From the NCBI RefSeq assembly GCF_003254395.2, contig NC_037653.1, positions 2,046,001 through 2,110,000 on the forward strand: a stretch of 64,000 nt of DNA. The letters are read 5' to 3'. The translations under genes were made by a program, and so were the position numbers. Position 1 is the first letter of the stretch. Each line of letters begins with the position of its first letter. Below, piece after piece: positions 53,601 to 64,000 of this stretch. A model generated the notes under the pieces. That model was given only the letters and a program-made list of their open reading frames with translations. It did not search any database and was not told the DNA's origin. The stretch is from Apis mellifera. Its lineage: Eukaryota > Arthropoda > Insecta > Hymenoptera > Apidae.

Positions 53601-53948
53601 ATTTCATTCTTTATCTTAATTAAGCTCCAAGGAATAATGCAATTTTCACACGTATGATTGTTTATCGTTATAATATAAGGTACGTGGTTTGTCTAATAAT
53701 ACAAATGGTGTGTCTAAAGTATTTTTAATATTTTTTACATTTTACTTATATTTTGTTTCTCGCAGATTAAAATGCAATTTTTAAGCAAATTATCGCAACG
53801 ATTAGAGCGTCGTATAGAAAAATATTCATCGAAATCTAATGAATAATAAATAAATAATAAATTCTTTTTATAAATTGCAAGAAATTGCATCGTAACAAAA
53901 GTTTTGTTGAATGTTTCTCGTTCATCTCGGTGATATCTCAATAATAAT
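47171..53948. other. Noncoding DNA
   Basis: Mostly AT-rich. GC-richer blocks occur at 47620-47960, 48600-49120, 50820-51060 and 51560-51990, without supported genes. Poly-T, (TC)n and (TA)n tracts are scattered. Confidence 0.5.
47551..47622 (+). repeat. (GA)n microsatellite
   Basis: About 36 uninterrupted GA units, the longest in the window. Confidence 0.97.
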
Positions 53949-54045
53949 TTAGGTTAAGTTAGGTTGGTTAGGTTAGGTTAGGTTAGTTAGGTTAGGTTAA
54001 GTTAGGTTAGTTAGGTTAGGTTAGGTTAGGTTAGGTTAGATTAGG
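53949..54045 (+). repeat. Interstitial degenerate TTAGG telomere-type array
   Basis: 97 bp made of 20 consecutive units: 14 exact TTAGG, the others TTAAG, TTGG, TTAG or TTAGA. TTAGG is the telomeric repeat of most arthropods, including bees. The array sits in ordinary AT-rich noncoding DNA. Confidence 0.9.
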
Positions 54046-54580
54046 AAATAAAGATGGAAAATATTAATCGCTCATTGTTTTCTTCTTTATTTCTTCCATT
54101 TCATTTTCACATTTAAAAAAACTATTTATCTTCCAAATTTCATTTCTCAAATTCAGAAAATTTTACCACCCGAAATTGAATGACAAAAATCACGATTTCA
54201 TAATATTTTTATCCTTTGAATTATAAAACCCAAATTCAAAATTACGCAAAATTTTCCATTTACACACGAAATTATCTAATTTATCACAAATACGTAACAA
54301 CATGATTACACGACGCTACAGCATCAAAAGCCCCTCCCTCTCCACCTTCCATCAAATTTGTCCAGCCCATTATCCCACAACGTACTCGTAAAAGCGAATT
54401 CGATCGTGCGGATTAATTCGAGCGACTTCGACCTGAGGGGGAGAAGGGGAGAGCGTTGTTGGAGGCGCACGCCCTTCCAGTTTGCTGAACTTCACGGAAG
54501 CTTGAAGGTCAACTCGGCCTCGAAAGTCGCATTCGTTTCGCGAATCTCTCTCTCTTCGAGTGAAACGGATGAAAGGAGGC

Positions 54581-54636
54581 CGTCGTCGTCGACGACGACG
54601 ACGACGACGACGACGACGTCGTCGTTGTTATCGTCG
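54581..54636. repeat. (GTC)n(GAC)n(GTC)n compound trinucleotide repeat
   Basis: CGTCGTCGTC runs directly into about 11 GAC units and then GTCGTCGTTGTTATCGTCG. The opposite-sense blocks are self-complementary and could form a hairpin. It lies in a GC-richer block (54310-54850) that is open in several frames on both strands but shows no recognisable protein. Confidence 0.9.
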
Positions 54637-55084
54637 AATGAAAGGCTTGCCACCGGGAAGATGGGGAGAGCCGACGTGGAGGGTGGAAAAAGGTGTGGGA
54701 GGGAGGGGAGAGTAAGTGACAAGTTGAGGGATTGCCGCGCCTACGCGGTTGCATTGTACGCAATCATCCTCGATGAACGTCCCTCCTGTTCCACGTCCCT
54801 CGATTTTCACCGTTTTTGAATCTCTACCCGCTTGACGTCGCTCCTTAGACGTCCGCCAAATGCGCTCCTTCTGTCCTCCTCTCCCTTCTTCTGCCCCCCT
54901 CGTGGGAGAATTCTGCCGTGAATTTTATTGCGATTGCGACGGATGGAAGAATCGATGTTGCAGGGTACAAGGAGTTAGTTGGCCGAATTATAATGAATGG
55001 ATAAAAATAAAAAAATAATCTGAAAACGACTATCTGTATCTAAACCTCGAAGGATAAATAGAGTCCAGAGTGTTCTAATATGTA

Positions 55085-55760
55085 TCAAATGTAATTTTTT
55101 TTATTTCTTTATAGTATATTGCAGGTTAATTAGCATGATAGTTTAATGTATAAATGTAATTTTATATTGAAATAGTTAAAATAATAATTGTAAATAAAAA
55201 TTAGATAATATATTATAAATATATTCCAATCTTGGATGATTAGTTTTTTTTATTTCTATTTTTTTTATCTCTATAATTTGCTGCTATAGGATAATTGTAA
55301 ATAAATTGTAAATAAAAATGAGATAATATATTATAAATATATTCTAGTCTTGGATGATTAGTTTATTATATTTCTATTTTTTTTTATCTCTATAATTTAC
55401 TGCTATAGATTAATTAGGATGATTGTAATGATAGTTTAATGTATAAATGTAATTTTGTACCGAAATAGTTAAAATAATAATTGTAAATAAAAATTGGATA
55501 ATATATTATAAATATATTCCATGATTATAATAACGTAACTTTATAAATGAAAATATAATCTGAAATTTTTTTTATTTTTCTATAATATTAATTGCAGATT
55601 AATTAGGATGATTGTAACGATAGTTTAATGTATAAATGTAAAATTTTGTATTGAAATAGTAGTAGGATAAGAATTATGTGAATATATGAATAAAAATATA
55701 TGAATAATATACTATAGATATATCCATATATTGCAATTCCATTCTTAGATGATGGATAAT
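55085..55760. repeat. Diverged AT-rich tandem repeat
   Basis: The segments GATAGTTTAATGTATAAATG, AATAATTGTAAATAAAAATT and ATAATATATTATAAATATAT recur three to four times, with anchors near 55204, 55322, 55497 and 55702. Partial units are interleaved. Confidence 0.82.
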
Positions 55761-56921
55761 AATGTAATTTTATAAATGAAAATAATTTTTAAGATTTTGA
55801 AAATTGTACAGTTTTTCTACTAATGTGTGTAAATTCTTAATATTTTGCTAGAATTTTGTGTTTGCTTCTCTTATAATTATATTATTCAATTTCTTTAAAA
55901 TCAAATTAGTTATATTACAAACAACATTTCTTTTAAAGTTAGTCTACTTCATGTTCAGACATATTTAATATTCCATGTGTGAAATTCTTTCCAGAATTGG
56001 ATTCTAACATCTAAATTTATTCTAAACTACAAATTTTATAATTTTTCATCCTATATATTTTGAATATTTCTCTTAGAAGAAGAATCTTCCTTGTACGTAT
56101 AGTATGTGAATGAATATTGTTTCTAATGATAGCTTTTAACAAATCTGATCTAAACATATTCAATATTTATTTATTTTTCACTCGTAAATTGATATTTCTT
56201 TTCCAAGCTTGATCTTTTACAATCATACATAAATCAATACTTTTTTTCCCAGAATTAGCTTCCTTAAAACTGGTCTCATGCATTCCTATTCATTGTTCAT
56301 TTTTGATCACGAATCATCGATATTTCTTTCATTATAATTATTCTATTCGATCCTTCTTCCTAAAACTTCCAACCAAACTCAACCTAAACACAACTCTACT
56401 TTAACAATTGTCTATCATATCTTCCATAAACAGTTTACAATCAAATCCACCAAATCAAAACTTACAACAATCATAAATAAATTTAATAAATCCATCCATT
56501 TTCCTTCTACAGGAATATATATTCTTTTATATTCTTTATTCATCAACATACTAAAAATATTGCAAATATAATATCAAGCAAATGTTTCTACGAATATTGC
56601 AACATTTCTAGAACATATCCAAAAACATTCTACTCTCGTCGATCTCGTATAGTCTCCAATCACCCTTGGACTCCCCCCTCCCCCAAACCTATCATCATCC
56701 CACGGAATTCCCTCCAACCCAACAAATCCTCCGGTCCAAATCCAAATCCGAATAATATCCAACAATCATTTCGAAAAACGACATAGCATTCGATTATAGG
56801 AAGCTTGTAGCACGCCCTCCCCTCCCTCCCTTCCTCGGGGAATTGCGGCGGCCGACACTGCGACCAACTCCCTCGCCTCCGTCGGTAAAACAATGACGAA
56901 TGCGTTCTCGCTTCCCCCTCC

Positions 56922-56923
<2 letters not shown>

Positions 56924-56971
<48 letters not shown>
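56924..56971. repeat. (TA)n microsatellite
   Basis: About 23 TA units at the edge of a GC-rich, CpG-containing block (56971-57370). Confidence 0.95.
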
Positions 56972-59633
56972 GCGCGCCAACTCCACATCCTCGTCCCGTG
57001 GACTCGACTCGTGGTTGTGCGCGAGGCAGGGAACATGGATAGAGCGCGGAGACAACCGGAAATGCGGGCCAACACGGTCGGCTGTAACGCTCGAGATCGA
57101 GTTGCGGTGTTATCGAGACGGTTTCCTGCCCCTGTTGTACACGGGCTAGTTTCCAGAGCCAGAGTGGTGGTGTCTGTTGGCCAGGTGTGTATATGCGTAT
57201 ACACCACGCGCGTGCACGCAGGCACGTATATCGAGAGAAAGTTCACGAGAGCAGCCCGTTCGTATCGTTTATCTTCTCGACCACCGGGCGTGCGACGTAT
57301 TTTTCTCCCACCTTTGTCGAAGGACGGATTTTCGCGATATTGGCGAGTCGAAGTCGTATGTACGTACGTTATATACGTGGAGAATAGGAGGTTAGGAAAT
57401 TTAAATTGGAATCTATGCGCAATGAATATATCCTTTCAGTTTTTATTTTTTTGAAATGTTTGAAAGTATTCGTGAAATCTAAAAGTAACTCGAATGGTTA
57501 ATAATTTCCAATTTCATTCCAATTTTTGGAACGTTCTATAGTTTCGAATGAGGTTATGTTTCTCAATTTTCTCGAATTTCTTAGTTTTGAGTACCTCGAA
57601 ATCACAAATAAGTTTGGATTACTCTCATTTTTTTTAGTATTCAATAGTTTAGGCCCATAAAATTTCAATTAAGATATCCAATTATCCTATAAGATATACA
57701 ATTGGAGAGGATTGAAAATTTTTGAAAGATTGATCGAGTTGCAAAAGGATATATAACTTGTTCTTTAATTCGTTGCCGATAGACAGAGGCATAATCGGGA
57801 GGTTTAAAGGCCAATAAGTTCTCCACTCGACAAATCGTTACGAGTTATTTGACTTGCAAATGAATTAGAACCGCATACGAGCAACTCGGCACGAGTATCC
57901 TTTTATGGTTTTATCGAGCCGATTTCCGGTGTTGTGTTCCAGTTCCAGTGCAATCCGGTCGGACGTTGACGAGTCTATAGATAGAACGACAAGTCACGTA
58001 GAGCGAAATATGTATATACACACGTTCGTATATACCAATTACTTGTCCTTTCAACCCTAAATCCGCGTTAATGGCGCCTCGAAATTAATATTAAACGACC
58101 GACTGTAACTCCCTGCTTTAATCAACGATTAATTTAATCTAATAATTCGCCAGACCGATAATTACATCCACCAATCCGTGTATAATTACGCGTGTGGACA
58201 CACACAAGGCCCAAAAGATAAAGGCGATAAAAAAATTCGTTCGATTCTTTCCTCTTATTTATGTTTCCTCAAACAATCGAATGAATTTCGAATTTACATC
58301 CGAATCTGATAAATAGATCCTAGAACAAAAACTATGAACAATCAAGTGTAACAAATTTAATGTAAATAGTTGGTCTAACCTATATATCAAGATGAATTGG
58401 AAATGCATATAACCAAAGGCAATCAAACATTAATAATCAAATGTCCTAATTTAGCTCAATTTAGCTTATATCACCTCGATGGATAACAAATATATATGTA
58501 TATGCGTCGTACGACATCAAAGAGAATCGACTAGCAACAATCGAGTATCGGTGTGCAATATCGAGTATTTACTGGTGCGTTGGGAGTGAACGGTAGTTCA
58601 ACTTGTCGCCGCCAGATGTCTCATTCCTTGCTTTGGTTTCTTTAAAACCAGTTTCCGTTATCTAAAAACAGGGAAATCAGAAATTTTTTTCTACTGTTTT
58701 AAGAAAAAACACTTTGACACTCGTGCAAAGAATTCTAATCTAACCTAACCTCCATTAGATTAATAAACACGTATAATACGTGTACACGTTATTCTGAGGG
58801 ATCCAGAAGAATCATTTCTTTCTTCCAAATGGTTTTAACTTGGTTTCTTTAACAAATTAAACAAAACGAATGCAAAAACGAATCTATTTTATCGACCAAG
58901 CTTCACAGCTTCAACTTCTTCCCTATAAGATTCTTTTGTAATTTCTTTAATGAACTTCTTTTATGAACAAGTAACAACAGAATAGAGAGAGGGAAAGAGA
59001 GAGAAAGTTTTTCCAAAGCATCCTCTTTTAGGTCCATCCTTTCTTTAAGGTATGAAAGAAAGCGCAGCAATCGTTGACACGATCCCCAGCACCGAGGATT
59101 GAAGGTCTCCAATAAGAAGGAGGAACGGCATTTCCGCAAGCCGCGTATTTCCAACCAGGAAGAATAAAGGGGAGGGGAAAAAAGTCGTTCGAAATTCCGC
59201 GCCATATGCTCAATGGCCCTTCCACCCTGCCTCCTTCCCTTCCCTTCCCTTCCAGGAATACTCCGCTTTACCGTACCGGCGCGGAGAAATTCAAATTTAC
59301 GCACCGACTGCCCCGGGTGTGTTTTTCGAACTTATGAAAAATGAGTCTAGCCGCCAACGGTCCAGACTACACCCCCCCTCCCCAAACCACCCTATGCTCG
59401 CAGGTTTCCTTCCTCCTTCGGCTTCTCCACGCCTCTCCCCTCTCCTCTAAAGCCCTAAATCGTTTTAATTTCCTCTCGTGATCTCGAAGAGAAAGCGAAC
59501 ACGATGTTTAAACAGCGTTTGGAAATATGATAAAAATTGATAAATATCGTGGAAACATTTTTGTTTTCCTTTTTGTTTTCTTCTTTGGTATTTTGGTACT
59601 TTTATCTGATATTTTTGAGTATTATATAAAATG

Positions 59634-59676
59634 GTTTTTGTTGTTGTTGTTGTTGTTGTTGTTATTGTTGTGTTGT
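59634..59676 (+). repeat. (TTG)n trinucleotide repeat
   Basis: About ten TTG units, then imperfect TTATTG and TGTTGTTC. Confidence 0.92.
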
Positions 59677-59799
59677 TCTTTTTCGTTCGAAAAAAATAAA
59701 TCAAGCTTCGAGTTTCGGATTATTTTTCGTAGGGAGGAAAGAGAGAGGGGAGGGTTGTTAAAAGAATTGCAAAATTCGAGTATAAAATCGTATGTACGA

Positions 59800-60556
59800 C
59801 GATATATTCTATCTATATATATGTTGCTTGAAATTGATTGCAGTTAACCGACGTTTCCACATTTTTGGAACACCCTGTGTATCTAAACTAATTTGCAATG
59901 GTATGATTAATGACCAGCTTAAGAATTTTTACAGATTTTTGTGGAAAATAAATTTAAACAGAAATTTTTATTACGATATATATGTTATTTGTGAAATTGT
60001 TTTCAGTTAACCAACTTTTTTAGGACACCCTGTATATTTAAACTAATTTGAAATGGTGATTAATGACCAGGTTAAGGATTTTTGTGAAAAATAAATTTAA
60101 ACAGAAATTTTTATTAAGATATATATGTTACTTGTAAAATTGTTTTCAATTAACCGACTTTTTTGGGACACCCTGTATATCTAAACTAATTTGCAATGGT
60201 TACTATTAAGCAAGTTAAGGATTTTTGTAGAAAATAAATTTAAACAGAAATTTTCATTACGATATATATATTGCTTGAAATTATTTTCAGTTAATTAACT
60301 TTTTTGGGACACCTTGTATCTAAACTAATTTGCAATGGGTACGATTAATGACCAAGTTAAGGATTTTTACAGATTTTTGTGGAAAATAAATTTAAACAGA
60401 AATTTTCATTACGATATATATATTGCTTGAAATTGTTTTCAGTTAATTGACTTTTTTGGGACACCCTGTGTATCTAAACTAATTTACAATAGATACGATT
60501 AAGTTAAGGATTTTTGTGGAAAATAAATTTAAACAGAAATTTTCATCACGATATTA
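59800..60556. repeat. Tandem array of 141-155-bp AT-rich units with a GGGACACCCTGTA core
   Basis: Five copies, with the CACCCTG/CACCTTG anchor starting at 59871, 60026, 60169, 60310 and 60462. Each unit has a T-run, (G)GGACACCCTGTAT, TAAACTAATTTGCAATGG, then TAAATTTAAACAGAAATTTT and GATATATAT. Copies differ by small indels and substitutions. Confidence 0.9.
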
Positions 60557-61584
60557 CGATATTCAAAGACTTTCTTTTAATTTATATTTGTTAATTCTTT
60601 ATTTTTTTTAAAAGTAAGACGGTTTATAATTTCATAATTCAGAGATGCAGAGATGTTAAACAAAGATATTTGTTACCAACGATTCTCAGGAAAAAAAGAA
60701 AAATCTTAGAAAGCAAAAACACCAAGAGCCACTTTTTCCTCCGCATTATCATATCTTTCACGTATCCGTTCCCGTTTCTCTTCCGTTATTGCGCCCCTAG
60801 CCCTTAACTCGGTTCATTTTTCGCCCATACCCCCCTTCCTCCCTCGTGTTGCCCCCGTGTTGGTTGGATACGAGATTTTGCTTCTGAATCCGGCCAATTT
60901 CGGCCTCCACCGCGTAAATTTCCCTATGAAATTTCGCGGAAGTACCTTTTTCCGAATGAAATTCCCGTATAAAGCTATTCGTTGACGTTTGACTCGCGGT
61001 GAACACACACCCCTTCGTTCCTCTTCTTTTCGTTTCCCCTCTTTTTACGAGCTTATTGCTCCACCACATGAGGTAAAAAATAATTTTTAATCTCGGCGAA
61101 ATCCTGATTTCATGGCATCCTACGTACACCAATTTGCTTGCTAATTTAATCGAATTTTTAACTCTTTGATCGATGATATATCCCATTTATAATTACTCGT
61201 TATAACGGATGATTCTTTTAAATCGATTCGCTTGAATATCTGTTCAAGAATAATCGAGCTAAACTTCTTCTGTTTCGATAGATAAGAATTCAATGGTTTC
61301 GAAGATTATTTAATTGAATCGATTCGAATGGATCACCTTGTATATTTATACTTGATCTTCGTATTATCTAGATATATCTTTCGTTCGGAGAGACCGGAAT
61401 TCAAATTTTGATTCTGAAAATATTTTTATCATCGATTTAAATGGACCACCTTGTATATAGGATTATAACGCTAAAATACAATTTTATCCGCAAAATAGAA
61501 AAATAAATAAATAAACGAGCGAGAAAATGAGAATAAATGATAGCAGCTTTTCCCCATTTACAACATCGGGATAATCGGAATTTC

Positions 61585-61592
61585 TGACGTCA
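61585..61592. promoter_or_regulatory. CRE/ATF-type palindrome
   Basis: Perfect TGACGTCA just upstream of the 61607 small ORF, in a short CpG-containing block within AT-rich DNA. It matches the CREB/ATF consensus; function is inferred only. Confidence 0.35.
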
Positions 61593-61606
61593 GGACGGAA
61601 ATCAAG

Positions 61607-61750
61607 ATGGCCGACCAAGACGCACAGCAGGGCCCACGAGTGGTACAACGAGCGTTTTCACGAGCATTTTTTGCGAGCCGCCACTACGACCGCCACTACG
61701 ATGAATTATGGTGCATAACCTCGAGAGGCATGGAACCACGATGCATATAA
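61607..61750 (+). CDS. Small ORF (47 codons) downstream of a CRE site
   Basis: The ATG lies in a good start context (ATCAAGATGG). The product begins MADQDAQQGPRVVQRAFSRA and ends with a TAA at 61748-61750. It contains RHYDRHYD, made by a 12-nt tandem duplication. The local sequence is GC- and CpG-richer than its surroundings. A palindromic TGACGTCA lies 15 bp upstream (61585-61592), and CAAGATGGC around the ATG resembles a YY1/Pho-type site. It may be a first exon or promoter region rather than a complete gene; no family was recognised. Confidence 0.22.
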   Translation: MADQDAQQGPRVVQRAFSRAFFASRHYDRHYDELWCITSRGMEPRCI

Positions 61751-64000
61751 CCTATATTTCATGTTCTTACCATGGAACGTGAACCGGTACAATCCACGTC
61801 GTACGAACTCGATCTAGCTTAACCTGCGAACTAACATCGTGTATATAAAAAAAAACGATATTGATACGGGTGTCTCAGAACGTGCTCTACGTGCGAGCGG
61901 AAGATAATTCCGTAATATGGATGCAAAAAATGGGAAAAGGAAGAGGAGGAATAACGTTTTCTTGTTTTTTTTTCTCAGGCAAATTAATTTTTGGAAAAGA
62001 AAAAATAATCGATCGAGGAACGATTAGATACAGGTTCTACGCGTAAAAATAAGTAGAAAGCGTGGGATAAAATTTCGTCGTTTATTAAACTTTTGCTCTT
62101 GAGAAGATTGAAGAAGATTAAAGAATGGAAAAACGTGAGATCGAGACGTGGTTATTTTCTCGATTCCATAAATTTTCAAACTCAATTTTCTCGAAAAACT
62201 AATTTTCAAATTAAAGAAAAATTGTATATTCCACTCTTTACTTATTTACGAAATTCATTCGTGAAATTTCACTTCTATCGAAAAGTTTTTTTGAAATTTT
62301 ATTCTTCTCTCAAAATGAAACTTTTGAAAATATTTTATTTTTACTTTATATATATATATTCTTTGATTCCTTCTTCCTCCTTTATATTTTTATATTCTTG
62401 GCCTAATATCTTAGTTTCCTTTAAACTACATCTTTTCGAACAATTAATTTTCCATTCGATTCTGGATCGAGATCATCTTTTTCCATCCGCAGTTCGAAAG
62501 AATTCAATAAAAGACGTCCAAATTATACGGGACTCATCTCCATTTCATTTGCCCTGATCCAGGAACGAGTTCTTGTAACTTGGACAAAATTCTAACCACG
62601 ATCGAGTAGGAGACATTATTAGAGATTATCCGCTTCCTTCTTCTCCTTCCCCTCCTTTACCTCGCGTTCCGCGACAAAGAGAAAGAGAGAAAGAGAGAGA
62701 GAAAGGTCAAGAACTCTTATCCTCAGTCGGCAAGTCGAGAACAGATACTCGTCCTTTCGCCTACGATCGTTTCGAGTCTTAACGAGGTTCATCGTGTAGT
62801 CAGGAGTAACCTCTTCAAAACTGTACTTTACTTGTCTCGTGTTTGCATTTATTTATCTTCCTTATATATTTTTTTCTTTGACCATTATCTTTCTGACATA
62901 CGAGACGAAAATTTCTTTCTCTTAATATCTTGATATATGTGAAGTGATTTCACAAGTGTGAAAAAACTTGAATGTAATTTAATTTTATTGGTTATTTTAT
63001 AATAAAAAAAATATTGTAAATTTTATGCCATAATGAACTATGCTTCAAATTCAAATATTTTTCTTGTACAGATTTATAATTCAAAATATTAACAAAAAAT
63101 ATAAAAAATATAAAATTTTTAACACGAAATCAGGATAAAGATACGTATAGATAGATATGTGTCATTTGACAAAATTTTTGAAACAATCTGATAAATAGTG
63201 AAAAAGGAATAAATACACTAACCGTTTCAAAAAAATCCAAGGAAATGGAAAAAACGACAAAAAGTAAAGAAAAGCTGTTGATGATCAATGTTAAAGCTCG
63301 ACATTCCAACGACTGGCTCGAAATTTGAATAATTTAAAAGGAATCGAATTGCTTCGTGGAACGATGTTACGCCGCCAATTACACGACACAGATAGCCTGG
63401 CCAGGTTTTGTATTCCCCCTTCCTCGTATACACGCGTGACCCGCGTAAATAGCTCGCGTGCTCGCGCATCGAGCAATTTTAATCCGTCGCGTGTTTCCCC
63501 CATGTTCTCGCGTTTACGATTTCACATCGATAAAGCAGGGCAACTTACGACTCGACCGAGCACCATTTCTTTCGTTGCCCCAGTAATCGTCCTAGGGAAT
63601 ATTACGTTTCTATTAGCTGTCCTGAATCGTAACAAGAAGGATTTCCGTTTTTTGCGGAGGAAAAGGATTGAGTGGCGTGAAGTAAGGGAAGGAAAAATTT
63701 TATAAAAAATTAAAATTTGATGTTTTTTTCGTATATAAATTTAGTCAATTATTCAGGAAAAATTGTTCTAAGATTTTTTTCTAAAAAATTCCGATTTTAT
63801 TTTTTTTTGTCAAAAATGAAATGATGGAATATTTAACGAGACCTATAACATTTATATACTTTTATTGAAAGTTTAATTCGAGACAAATTGAAAAAGTTAC
63901 GCACGTTAATTTAAGGATAATTACAATTGTAATGAAATTTATCAATGTAATGAATCATTCTAATCTCTAACCGAATAAAAACTATTCCACAATTCGAAAC

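Larger units (their letters stand above)
54046..59799. other. Noncoding DNA with two GC-rich islands
   Basis: Islands at 54310-54980 and 56640-57370 are CpG-containing and open in several frames, up to 184 codons on the plus strand at 56900-57454, part of which is TA-repeat translation. They could be promoter regions or conserved elements. The rest is AT-rich, including the 55085-55760 repeats. Confidence 0.5.
60557..64000. other. Noncoding DNA at the window's right edge
   Basis: Besides the 61585-61750 block, GC-richer segments lie at 60720-61080, 62560-62800 and 63340-63690. A donor-like CGAGTC|GTAAGT on the minus strand at 63551 has an open frame upstream but no recognised product. Confidence 0.45.

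Noticed and set aside
56900..57454. 184-codon plus-strand frame
   Set aside because: Its start is TA-repeat translation and the minus strand is also open. Composition reflects a GC-rich island rather than a recognisable protein.
1..64000. tRNA, rRNA, CRISPR arrays or bacterial-type operons
   Set aside because: No cloverleaf-like tRNA, rRNA core or spacer-repeat pattern was recognised by eye. The sequence is eukaryotic in character.

Overview
The window looks like nuclear DNA of a hymenopteran insect, most likely a honey bee (Apis). The reasons are strong AT-richness broken by GC-richer, CpG-rich islands, abundant (GA)n/(TA)n/(TTTC)n microsatellites, a mellifera-type mariner transposon, a TTAGG (arthropod telomere-type) array, and exons of an insect-type cysteine-rich surface protein. 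It is gene-poor. Most of the 64 kb is intron or intergenic DNA, and most long open frames are low-complexity or antisense by-products.

The one well-supported gene lies on the minus strand. Three consecutive 3' exons are visible: 20457-19627, 17608-17363 and 15429-15335. All have consensus GT/AG sites and join in frame, with phase 1 at every junction. They give about 389 C-terminal residues: a CPYLGKF... segment, a very basic insert of about 225 residues containing a poly-arginine run, a second Cys-containing domain (CHGRWF...LCFMYKE...ACQRG), and a short hydrophobic tail that could be a GPI signal or membrane anchor. I associate this layout, from memory, with the arthropod family carrying tandem DUF7042-DUF7045-type domains. 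The 5' exons were not securely found. A 61-nt phase-compatible candidate sits at 26911-26851; the rest may lie beyond position 64000.

The gene's introns hold the most interesting structures. The intron between the second and third visible exons contains a complete-length but disabled mariner (18000-19284, TA target duplication). Just upstream of the acceptor of the first visible exon lies a 2.2-kb tandem array of about 363-bp units (20457-22621). Every unit repeats the polypyrimidine tract and AG of that acceptor, giving five decoy 3' splice sites.

Elsewhere there is a possible orphan terminal exon on the minus strand (8395-8143) and an imperfect inverted repeat carrying paired CRE (TGACGTCA) and E-box (CACGTG) sites (38101-38275). 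A degenerate interstitial TTAGG array lies at 53949-54045, with further AT-rich tandem arrays at 46290-47170, 55085-55760 and 59800-60556. Other features are a 259-bp-period duplication (31630-32080), a small group of CTCF-like motifs, and a CRE-preceded small ORF (61607-61750). No rRNA, tRNA, CRISPR or bacterial-type operon was recognised.
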